64,000 nt of DNA, from positions 310,001-374,000 of the forward strand of contig JALLLT010000038.1 in the NCBI GenBank assembly GCA_025266875.1, read 5' to 3'. How positions within the stretch are numbered: the stretch's first letter is position 1; every line of letters starts with the position of its first letter. Below are positions 12,301 through 22,203 of this stretch, in pieces. The notes below the pieces were generated by a model. The model ran no database searches. It was given only the letters and a program-made list of their open reading frames with translations, and was not told where the DNA came from. Source of the DNA: Fennellomyces sp. T-0311. Taxonomy: Eukaryota > Mucoromycota > Mucoromycetes > Mucorales > Lichtheimiaceae. The position numbers and the translations under genes are program-made.

Positions 12301-13275
12301 TCGCCAATTAAGGAGCGATATTCATACATCAAGGCAAAAGCTATCTGGTGGAAGAGTGTAACGTCGAAAAGCGATACGCAAAAGTGCATTTTACACGTGT
12401 CGACTGGACTACCCAGCAACGTGATTTTACAAATGTCAACGTCATTAGCACTACCATGAGTAAGCCGATCGGTCCCATGGATAATCGTCGTAACACTGTT
12501 GGATATGGAAAAGTTCAAAGTAGGCTACTCCTGCTGCCCTTTACAATCTGCTTACTAGAAACGCCATGTAGTCGAAACGGTCGTTTTCGGTTATTACAAA
12601 ATGGATAGACGGAACCGTATCATAGATAGTCTGGAGGTTTACATGGATCCCATTCTTAGAGAATCCACTGGGATATGGGCAGATGTCAATTCAACTGCCC
12701 TGAGTAAACTAGAAGAGTTGGATATTGACAAGATGGCATCTATCCACGCCGCGGGTATGTCCTTTTTTTTTAAAAAAAAAAAAGAGAGCTGCTTTATGTA
12801 TGTTCATACACTGATTAACCATCGAAGCACATGCACTGATATCGCTACTACCGAGCTTCACTTCATCAACCACTGTCGATGTTCGAACAGAGTGTAAAAG
12901 TCCACACGCTACACGCCCCAGACCTCCAAGGTTAGCTTGCACTTTATCTGAGCCAATAAGCATGCTAATATGAATTCTCTAGGATCGCTCTATACGAAAC
13001 CCAACCGAGCGGCATCGTCCGCCAAACATACCAGTTCTTTGGTGACTTGGTAAATATGGGTATCCAGCAGATTCAAGATTGTGAATGTGAAGGCGGATGT
13101 CCCTCATGTAAGCGTACAAGATGTTTGCTATCGAAAGTTATGCTAACGAGAACACTCAGGTGTACACCTTTCATCATGTTCTGAACACAATGTTTTATGT
13201 TCAAAAACTGGTGCACTCATCATTCTTAGATCGTTACTAGATATGAACATAGAAGATGTACCCAACACTATTTAA
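9315..13275 (+). CDS. HRQ1: RecQ4-like ATP-dependent DNA helicase Hrq1
   Basis: A 3'-5' superfamily 2 helicase of the fungal/plant RecQ4 group, nuclear, acting in genome maintenance including crosslink repair. Eighteen exons join to 971 residues: 9315-9779, 9837-10062, 10113-10254, 10330-10489, 10560-10722, 10779-10915, 10987-11058, 11116-11250, 11310-11520, 11579-11622, 11683-11772, 11834-12010, 12093-12252, 12313-12519, 12572-12754, 12828-12930, 12983-13107 and 13160-13275. Visible motifs: YTHQTEAI, Walker A ATSTASGKS (split by intron 3), a DELH box (split by intron 5), [30 protein letters not shown] (motif VI), and a C-terminal MZB/DUF1998 region with the cysteine cluster [10 protein letters not shown]. 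Introns 2 and 5 are GC-AG introns with GCAAGT donors. The 3' end converges on the lysyl-tRNA synthetase gene with 24 bp between stop codons. Confidence 0.93.
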
Positions 13276-13299
13276 TTATGCAAGATACATATACTTCTT

Positions 13300-15280
13300 T
13301 TATTGTGAGCTTTCACTGCCGTTTGAATCAGATATTGGTCTCATAACAGGGAATGCCAGCACTTCCCGAATATGCGTTGATCCTGTAAGAATCTGTACTA
13401 CACGATCAATACCCATTCCCCATCCGGCGGTAGGTGGTAAGCCATATTCTAAAGCATCACAGAAAGCTGTGTCGGGAATAGGTGCTTCAAGATCACCTTG
13501 TTGTCGCTCTCGCACCTGTTGCTCAAACCGCTTTCGTTGTTCTTTCGGATCATTTAGTTCTTCATAAGCGTTTACGATTTCCTTGCCTCCGACAAAGAGT
13601 TCAAAACGAGCAGCTATCGCGCGACCCTACCATATTCATTTAGCCTACAATTCTTGTAGCCTGTCACTTCCTTCTACCTTTCCATCTATGGATCCTTTGG
13701 CAAGCGGGCTTAACGCGACTGGGTGATTGTATAGAAAAGTGGGCTGGATGCATTCTGGCTCAATAAAATGTGATATAAGCTTGTCAAGGATACGTGGCAC
13801 GGTTAATGGTCCAGGTATAGGAAGACGATGCTCTCGGCAGACTGCAATAAGCTGTTCGGTCGCATCTAGACGAAAGCATTGAGCTGTTGAAACTAATACG
13901 ACACACTTAGAATTACCTTCAGTCTTTAGGATCTCTCCAAGAGGGAGACCCAGCACTGATTCCAGTCGATCGAGTACATGGATACGCTTGAACGGTTCAT
14001 CAAAAGAGGCAGCTGTGGGGAAACTGTGCTTGCTGCGAATACTCTGGCCCAGTCCTTAATCCGAGTAATCAGAAACTACTCATTCAAAAATGAAAAGAGA
14101 GAGATGTACCTCGAAGCATATTTTCTGTATCGTTCATAAGGCTTTCAAGGTTGCCATAGGCTTGATAGAATTCACAGGTGGTAAACTCAGGGTTATGATC
14201 AGCATCGATACCCTCATTGCGGAATTGCTTTCCGATTTCATAGACTCGATCCATTCCTCCAATGACCAGTTGCTTTTGTTTCAATTTGAATAACACATCA
14301 TTTTAGACGAAGCATGATGCGACGTTTACCTTGAGATATAATTCGGGCGCGATTCGAAGTTGCATATCCATACCAAGCGCATGGGCACGGGTCATGAACG
14401 GGCGTGCATTCGCACCACCTGCTTTATCTGCTAACACTGGTGTCTCGACTTCTAAAAACCCTCTTTCTTCCAAGAATCGGCGGATGTATTGGATAATCTA
14501 TATCTCCGTCAGATAATACCGTCAAGTATTACTTCTGCTTACAAACCTCGGCACGAACACGAAGGGTATGCGTCACCTCAGGATTCACCAACATATCCAA
14601 ATGTCGCTGACGAAATCGCTTCTCAGGATCCTTGAGACCCGTGCGGGGTATATCATGAAGACATGGCGTCAATACAGACATCTCTCGGGTGACAAATACA
14701 CCAGGTTGTCCGCGGTTCGTTTTGCCAGGCACACCAGTGAAAGCTGTCATCACTGTCAGTTACAGATGATCATGCTAACCATCTTATACGATACATTACA
14801 TGCGATATCGCCTCTACATAGTGCCTGACTTGCTTCTGCAAATGAATCACCCTCAAAACGTCCACGCGAAGCAACAACTTGGATGAATTCACCGTTTTGA
14901 ATCACGTCGTAGAAAATGAGTTTCGCACTCGACTCGCGTTTCGAATGTATGCGACCTGTCAATGTCACAACGGTATTGTCGGCTTTCTCACCGTTCCCAA
15001 GTGTCGACGTCAATTCTCGAATATCCTTAACGGTACTCCAGGTACCATGGCGATCTTTGTCGAGCGCAAATCGTGGATATTGGAACCGCGCTGGATTCAA
15101 GTTGCCATGTTCATGCTCATGTTGCTTCCATAATGCTGGGATCTTATTAGCGATCGATTGAGTACAGTAAGCAAAAGACTTACGAAAACCAGTTGAGAAA
15201 AAGGCTCGATTCCACTTTAATGGATTACGATCTAGCGCGTAAATCCGACGTAAACCAGTACCAGCAGCTCGAAGAACCAT
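13300..15280 (-). CDS. MSK1: Lysyl-tRNA synthetase, class II, probably mitochondrial
   Basis: Charges tRNA-Lys with lysine. Six exons: 15280-14800, 14752-14547, 14497-14330, 14272-14110, 14054-13678 and 13626-13300, giving 573 residues. Class II motifs are clear: motif 1 [10 protein letters not shown], motif 2 [14 protein letters not shown] then TTCEFYQAY, and motif 3 [15 protein letters not shown]. The OB-fold anticodon-binding domain lies N-terminal. The first 40 residues are rich in Arg and nearly free of acidic residues, as expected for a mitochondrial presequence, and the body resembles the compact mitochondrial type. The ATG at 15280 is the first in-frame ATG. The acceptor of exon 2 could alternatively lie 9 nt further in, changing three residues. 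Exon 5 must splice at 13678, because the unspliced frame soon stops. Confidence 0.92.
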
Positions 15281-17434
15281 GGTGTACAACAACAACCTGG
15301 AAATGTCGTCGCCGTCCTAAATGTTTAGGCAACCCAAACAGGTCACTAACGCATCCATGAATATTGCTATCAACCTGTTATCGACAAGAACTAGCTACAT
15401 GTCCGATCAATGGCTATAGATCGACACATATAAGTTTACTCACTTAATCGATCTTGTCAATATTAACCAGTGACCAATGTATATATATGGTCGCCTCATG
15501 AGAAACACTTTAACATTGCATAGTGGATAAAACGGTTCCCATTTTAATTAGGCAGTGTAATAGTTAATAGCAACCCCTTGAAGTAGCGGCACTACAGTCT
15601 AGCCTGAAGCACTCTCACTGATGCCTTCACTTACGGTCTCTCGGTTGCCGCCTCCTGTTACGTTTGATGAAGCAGATAATTACAGACGCTTAGGGAAAAC
15701 TGCGAAGCTCCGGTTCACCTACTCGTTTCTTTGTCTATTGCTTACCCATCCGAAGGATGTCGTTGTAAGCAGTCAGATAAAACCTTAGCAGGGGCTCATT
15801 ACAAATGGACAGTGAATATCACAGTAAATCACGCACCGCAAACAATTTCAATTTAGCATGTCATAACATTGCATAGCGAGCCATGTAATCCCTAGATAAT
15901 ATCATATAATTCTTCGGATCCATAGAGCAAGCTGCTTTAGAAACAAATTCAACTGAAATGGAGTACATTTATAGAACTTTGGGATGTCTAGAAGTTCCCA
16001 GACTAATTAGATGGTGTACTAAAGTTTCCGGCCGGCTAGGTTTTCATATAAGCTCACGGAGACTCGCTGTGATCTCGCTGGTCTGCTGCCTGGTGTCGGT
16101 GCGCGCTGGTCAAGGAGCTAAAGTGAATAAGGGCATCGCTTTCGTTCCTTTCCTGCGCCATAGCGCCACCTTTCTCTATCTCTCTTATTCATTTCATTCA
16201 TTATATGACCTGGTTTTTCAATGAAATGATGAGCAATTGATTTAAGAAAGGGGCGGGTACACGGCTGTTATCTTTTTCATGAACATTCGCTTTTGCCTAC
16301 TTTATGTACGAAATCGTACATAGCCACTACTATATATAGTATATCATGGTACTAAAAAGTGAGCTTGCTGCCTTTGCTTTGTACACAATATGTACGTCAG
16401 ACTGTAGAGTAACTTTTTCATCAAATGGTTGACACATTTTTAATAATTTGCCGCAGATAAGCATCCTCAATTGACAGGAGACTTTACTTGAACAAGAAGA
16501 AGGTGCGGGAGGATGGGATAAGGAGAGTCGAGGTAACGGTACGAGTTGCAAAGGAAGATAAATTATGTATACAGTAATATAAATGACACTACCAATTGGG
16601 AGCAATCCGGGACAATTTGGTTTGTGTTGCTACCGTGATTTGGGACCGAGACATGGCTAAAAATAGGTTGATTTTGCGCAGAACTGATAAAAAAAAATGG
16701 CATGGGAACGACAAACTTGAAGAACTTGGAAAATGACAAGGTCTAACATAAAACATTAATTGGAAATGAAACTTATGTAAAAAAGTATATTGGAAGTGTG
16801 GAGCTGAAGGTACGAAGCAATAAGTCCAAAAATCATAGGCAATGGGCATATATACCGATCTTTAGATACCTTGACCTGGAATAAAACTGATACAGCGACT
16901 AGATCTCCCTAATGTACTAGTATACTTTAGAGAATCCAATGGCAAATTAAATGATAATAACAGATAGCAGAACCAGCAGCGAGCGCTGGAAAAATTTTAC
17001 TTAGAATCGGTGTCGTTTTATGCTTTTTCTCAATTTAATCGACGCAAAATAAGAATAGTTCCGGGTGAAAGCTCTTTAAAATCATGTATGCAATATTCCA
17101 AACTATGAGTGTTACGGAACCGTTAAATTTATAGCGCAAGCTTTCTTCGGGATCGAGTCACAGTTTCAAGTAAGCCAGGACGTCGTAGCGCAAGTGCATA
17201 CGTTTCTGAGAGAGTTCCCGAAACTTTCTGGGTCAAGAGTATAGTAACACCACACGGTGTATACGCGGTGAACCTAAATTTTACATTGTGACATGAGCAT
17301 AGAACATATAGTCTTTGGTATAAAAGTTATATATATTTTTAGAAACGAACTTGTATTGCACATGAATAGCTCAAAACGTATTGAATACTAATAACTACTG
17401 TGCTGTAAACCTGACAAAGCAGGTATAAGTTTAT
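15281..17434. other. Intergenic, no gene seen
   Basis: About 2.1 kb between the lysyl-tRNA synthetase promoter and the 3' end of HEM3. Short ORFs (15958-16224 plus, 16330-16849 minus) have no recognised motifs. No RNA gene was recognised. Confidence 0.45.
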
Positions 17435-18562
17435 CTAGTGTGCTTTATCAGCGGAAATCTCTTTCAAGATGGCATCCGCTCCAGAATCCAACAGCTTTTG
17501 CGCCACATTTGTTCCCAATTCCGCTGCAGCTGCTTCCTTGGTTTCTGAGGTGGCTGCAGCACCCAACGTAACTTGGTCCTTGAATTGCGCGACTTGCTTT
17601 CCATCCAAGCTAGCAACAAGACCTTCAAGCGTAATAACGTGATCTTTCAGGGTTGTTCGAACACCAATTGGAACGCTGCATCCTCCTTCCAGCTTTCGCA
17701 TCATTGCACGCTCGGCGGTGCAGACAAGACGTGTTTCGGAGTGATCAAGGGGCTTGAGTAAATTCAGGACGCGAGTGTCGTTAGCACGGCACTCGATACC
17801 CAAAGCACCTTGCGATACGGCGTGCAGCATTACACCATCCAAAATCTGGTTGATACGTTGACCTAATCCGACACGGGTAAGACCGGCAGCAGCCAAGACC
17901 AAGGCATCAACACCGTTTTCGGGATCATCCAGTTTTGAAAGACGTGTGTGACTATATGTCAGATCAGTTTCCCGTTCTTTCGAAACGCAAATTATACTTA
18001 CATGTTGCCACGCTAACCATAGAAGGGAAACGCGGATCGCAACGCGTGCGTGAATATTTTTGGAGTACATAAAGTTACAGAGTAGTAAACTTACCACACT
18101 CTTAATCTCCAAGTCAGGTCGTCTACGCATAATTTGCGCGGTACGACGAAGGCTGCTAGTGCCGATTACCGATCCCTTTGGTAAAGTGTCCAGGGTATAG
18201 CTTTTATCCGTGCGTTCAGCCAAAACAAGAGCGTCGTTCGGGCTTTCACGTTCAAGAATGGCACCAATCACCATGGTGGGATCCAACACTGTCGGTAAAT
18301 CCTTAAAACTGTGTACGACGAAATCAACGCGACCATCGTCCAGAGCAAGCTCAAGCTCTTTGGTAAACAAAGATTTTTCACCGATTTTGCTTAGGGCAAC
18401 GTCGAGAATACGATCACCAGTTGTTGCCATGGCTTCGATCTTGAACTCGTAGTCCGGGTACAGCTTCGACAACTCGTCCCGTACAATGTATGCCTGCGCC
18501 ATGGCAAGTTGCGATCGGCGGGTGCCAATGACAAATACTTTGGAGTTGTCTGTTGAGGCCAT
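17435..18562 (-). CDS. HEM3: Porphobilinogen deaminase (hydroxymethylbilane synthase)
   Basis: Third step of heme biosynthesis: polymerises four porphobilinogens into hydroxymethylbilane in the cytosol. Three exons, 18562-18095, 18012-18002 and 17951-17435, give 331 residues, normal for the family. The middle exon is only 11 nt (CGTGGCAACAT); it joins KSV to RGNI then HTRLSKLDD, restoring the invariant family block. Reading straight through both introns happens to stay open (375 codons) but inserts about 45 foreign residues in this conserved loop. Other hallmarks: GTRRSQLAMAQA near the N-terminus, VDFVVHSFKDLPT with the catalytic aspartate, GTSSLRR, and EGGCSVPIG carrying the cysteine that binds the dipyrromethane cofactor. 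A decayed partial copy lies at 20384-21131. Confidence 0.95.
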   Translation of the reverse strand: MASTDNSKVFVIGTRRSQLAMAQAYIVRDELSKLYPDYEFKIEAMATTGDRILDVALSKIGEKSLFTKELELALDDGRVDFVVHSFKDLPTVLDPTMVIGAILERESPNDALVLAERTDKSYTLDTLPKGSVIGTSSLRRTAQIMRRRPDLEIKSVVSLLLCNFMYSKNIHARVAIRVSLLWLAWQHVSIICVSKERETDLTYSHTRLSKLDDPENGVDALVLAAAGLTRVGLGQRINQILDGVMLHAVSQGALGIECRANDTRVLNLLKPLDHSETRLVCTAERAMMRKLEGGCSVPIGVRTTLKDHVITLEGLVASLDGKQVAQFKDQVTLGAAATSETKEAAAAELGTNVAQKLLDSGADAILKEISADKAH

Positions 18563-19183
18563 AACAAAATAAAAGTTGGTTAACCAAAAAGCTGTATTAG
18601 CGACTTGTCAGCAAAAGTGGAAATTGTGTGCGGGGCTCAACCGAAAACCAGTTTGGAATAGCTCTGCAGCATGCAGATTTTTTATCATGAAAGTAAATCT
18701 TCGAAGAATACGGACGAATGTATGGCGTACGGATTGATTAAATATTGAAGGTGGATATTCTTTTATAGAATTAATACTGAAACGATATAAGAAGACTGCT
18801 CAGTTCTCTGCTGAGAGCAATTCTGCTATATACCGAACCTATAACCAAGGTGTGCCGTTATTGGATAGTATCCAGAACCCCTTAGCTACATACCTTGAAA
18901 TTCATAGTCATTACTACTATTACGCTTAAATCAAAACCTGGAAAAACGATTAGAAGGATGCATAGTTGTCGATTGCGCTCTTTCTTGACTTACATAATAT
19001 AGGCATGCTACGCACACGATATACAACTACGGGTATAATTTTATCATAATGAGTGGCTGTCATATAGATACGTATTTTAGCCATGGCTATTATGTGTTTG
19101 TTCAACAAAGATCATCAGGTGATGGTTGAACCTTTTCTCAAAATATGCTTTCGTCGCTCAATACACAAAACTGTATTTTCGAC
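18563..19183. other. Intergenic, no gene seen
   Basis: HEM3 upstream region. No TATA-like box or ORF of note was recognised. Confidence 0.4.
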
Positions 19184-20008
19184 AGAATAAAACTTCACCA
19201 CTGTATTTGCGAGGGAAAAATCGGTTATTAAGTCAAGATAAAATGGTTCGATGGTTTTATCATTTGATAAACCCTCTTCAAGTGACAAACAACCATCGTA
19301 GTGACTTAATGGCTTGATCCACTTGATCATTCAGTATCGTGGTCATTCATGAGGCAGGTATATTCTCCACCAGTATGCAAAGAGTAGAAAGAGTGGTACT
19401 ATATTATCGCTAGAGCCTCCTTTGGCAGTAGTCCTTGCTACAAAGTACAGATATTTGTCGTACCCAAAACTGAGATGAGCGTTTTTGAGACCACAACATG
19501 GAGCGGAAATGCCATATTCGGTGGAGAACATCTCGTTGTAAGATTCAGGGTTGGTAACAAAACGTTCACGATAAACGAGCTTATCTGCAAAGGAAAAACC
19601 GACAGGAAATGTGTCACCAGAAGCCCAATTGGATGTAGCAGGTTCAAATGCACATCCAAAAAAAATTCTTTCCGTCCACTGTGATTCACCCATGAAGTAA
19701 AGGATTTTACCCGAGTCATGTATCACTGCTGTCAGTATAAGCCAAGAGTGTGCCCATCAAGTCTTACTGCTTTGGCAGTTTGAAGTGCATGGACAGCTTG
19801 GGCTGTATTCACATCCAGGTCAGAGCTATCCGCCAATCCGTCCAAGATTTATAATACATCCCAGATTCCCATTCATGCCTTATCTAGGCGACTGTATTTG
19901 CCTTTCATAGTCAGGACGTGCTCTGCTGTTTGATATTTGCGGCTGTCACGGTAAAAGCGAGGTACTTCGCGCCGTTTTATGATCGCTTCTTCGAAATCCC
20001 AGATCTGT
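19184..20008 (-). pseudogene. myo-Inositol oxygenase (MIOX) pseudogene
   Basis: Decayed remnant of the iron enzyme that cleaves myo-inositol to glucuronate. Read leftward from 20008, blocks appear in the family order: QIWDFEEAIIKRREVPRFYR, then KYQTAEHVLTMKGKYSRLDK, an in-frame stop, MGIWDVL, another stop, ILDGLADSSDLDVNTAQ then VHALQTAKAV, a stop, then in a shifted frame MIHDSGKILYFMGESQW, GDTFPVGFSF, YGISAPCCGLKNAHLSFGYD, then in another frame FYSLHTGGEYTCLMNDHDTE, and finally MIKWIKPLSHYD followed by PFYLDLI near the normal C-terminus. There are at least three nonsense codons and at least two frameshifts. Catalytic-type histidines survive only in part. No intact MIOX gene is in this window. 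Confidence 0.8.
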
Positions 20009-20383
20009 GGGTAAACAGTTTGGTGATTGTTACTCTTATATACTTTTTTGACGGCTTGTGGTGTGCTTATGGATTTAACCTAGTCTTATACATAGAAATA
20101 AATGGATTTATAAATCAAAGTGGAAGTGTTCACACATAGCTCCATTCATTTTATAAGTAACCCTTATGTTAGAGCTTGGATCGACCCGGCCAATAGGGAA
20201 TTATATCGTTAATTCTGCGGGTCGCTATTCCTTTCGTGAAAATATGGTTAAAGCACCTTGATGAGAGTAGGATAATGCTCTGATGGTATAAAATTTATAC
20301 ATAATGTACATGGAAGGGCCTAAATATGTAAACTGAGGGAGAATTCTATGCCGTACACCTGGATGAAGCAGTCATGTGCGTAT
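20009..20383. other. Intergenic, no gene seen
   Basis: Between the MIOX and HEM3 pseudogenes. Nothing recognised; the missing N-terminal end of the MIOX remnant may lie here, unrecognisable. Confidence 0.35.
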
Positions 20384-21131
20384 CTAATGCTTTTGGTCAA
20401 CGGAGAGCTCTTTCAGAATGGCACCCCCTCCAGAATTCAGTAATTTTTGCCCCACAGTTGTTTCCAACTTTGCAACCGCCGCTTCCTTGCTTTCGAAATT
20501 GGATGCATCATCCAAAGCCACTTGATCCTTGAACTGTGCTGTCTGTTTTCCATCCAAACTGGCGACGAGACCCTCGAGTGTAAGGGTATGACCTTCCAGA
20601 GTCGTACGGACAACAATTGGGGCGCTACATCCTCCCTCCGACTTTCGCAACATTGCGCGTTCGACGATGCAGGTAAGACGGGTTTCGGCGTAACCAAAGG
20701 GTTTGAGTAAGTTTAGGACGTGAGTATCGTTAGCATGGCACTCTAAAGCCAAAGCACCTTGCGATACGGCGTACAACATCGCACCATCTGAAAGTTGATT
20801 GATATACGAAGCCAATCCGACACGGATAAGTTCAGCAGCAGCCAAGACCAAGGCTAGTACCGTGAGAAAACCCTTATATCAATGTATGGAGGAATCAACG
20901 TGACCATCAGCCAAAGCGACTCAAGCTCTTTGGTAAACAGAGCCTTCTCTCCAATTCTGCCCGGGGTAACGTTGAGAATACGATCGCTGGTGTAGTTATG
21001 GTTTCAGTCTTGAAGTCGTAGCCAGGGTACAGCTTCGACTATTCATTGCATACGAAGTGTGCCTGTGTCATGGCAAGTTGCGATCGGCGGGTGCAAATGA
21101 TGAATATATTGGAGTTGTCTGTTGAGGCCAT
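20384..21131 (-). pseudogene. HEM3 (porphobilinogen deaminase) truncated duplicate
   Basis: A partial copy of the HEM3 gene 1.8 kb to its left, same strand. Positions 21131 to about 20890 match codons 1 to about 80 (MASTDNSNIFIICTRRSQLA in frame, then several small deletions and frameshifts). Positions about 20854-20384 match from about codon 176 to the stop (LVLAAAELIRVGL, SEGGCSAPI, AILKEL). The segment for roughly residues 81-175, including both introns, the micro-exon and the catalytic aspartate, is replaced by about 37 nt of unrelated sequence. The C-terminal part is still an open frame of 155 codons, but no functional enzyme can be made. Confidence 0.9.
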
Positions 21132-22203
21132 AGCAGAATGAAGTTTGAAACCTAAAAATTGTATTCGATTTGAGTAATAGGTGTCACGTACCTTCAAGTT
21201 ACCGTTGTCAGGCAATTTCAAATATCCCGCCAGCTCCCTCGTTGCACTTCAATTAAGAACATGTCTACAGCCGAACATCCTCACTAAAAGCAAGATTAAA
21301 TACAGGAATTTAGCATGCGGTATAACGAGGTCGAACGCGATGTGGCCGAATACTACCGTGAAAAGGATGCTTAACAAAAAGTGGGCAGCCGGAAGTGATT
21401 CTGGGCCGAAAATTATTATCAACACGGCTGCCTAGTCACTAAGAGAAAGCTATTGCGATCCATGCAAGAATAATTCCACTGGAGACTTACGTGGAGCCCA
21501 CGAGAAGACGTTCGGCTGTCAAGCCCGTTCTGCAGTTTATCAAGGTCATCTCTAGTACCATGCCCACTCACTGTCCATAATATATGGTGCGTGTAGACAG
21601 TAAGGCTTGCTCCTGGCTTGCGATTGGTATTTGGACAAAAAACACAAGTCAGCTTGTCACAAGAAGGAAAGCAGTATGTGAAAGAAGTGGGATGTGGTAA
21701 GAATTTTCTTCGACTAACTTACATAATTCCTTGTAGAGTAACAAAGCTATTATAGACGAAAAGTCATCATAACTAAGCTACGTAGATCGCATTCGTGCGT
21801 TCACACATGCTCTACTTTCTATGAAGCAAGGCTATAGAACAACCAGATCAAATATTGCTCCATGACAACATCAACTCTCTCAGTACGCATGTAGATAGAA
21901 TAAAGGCAGGAACACTATAATAATTATGCCAGCTTTTATTTGTAAATACCTGTTTCTACTTACACATACACCCTTTTGACACTCCACTTAAAATTGATCA
22001 TTATCCGTTCTAAACGATAAACATGATAGTCATTAAACTTATTCTAGAAATGGAGTACGAATATGAAAGCCCATTTTGATGAAACAATTGGATAAACCAG
22101 GGGCTTGCGATTTGCCAGCAACAACGCTCCTATGCAGCCAACGGCGCTGACTTCAAAAGATTTTTTTTGCTTGCTTTTTCTTGCAGAAACTTGCTTTGAC
22201 AAC
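21132..22203. other. Intergenic, promoter region of the Mak5-like gene
   Basis: No ORF of note. Just upstream of the ATG, a polypyrimidine tract ending TTCTTGCAG (about 22178-22186) could be the acceptor of a 5' UTR intron. Confidence 0.35.

Noticed and set aside
17952..18094. HEM3 insert of about 45 residues in an uninterrupted 375-codon ORF
   Set aside because: The segment contains two introns with good sites around a micro-exon, and the insert falls in an invariant family block.
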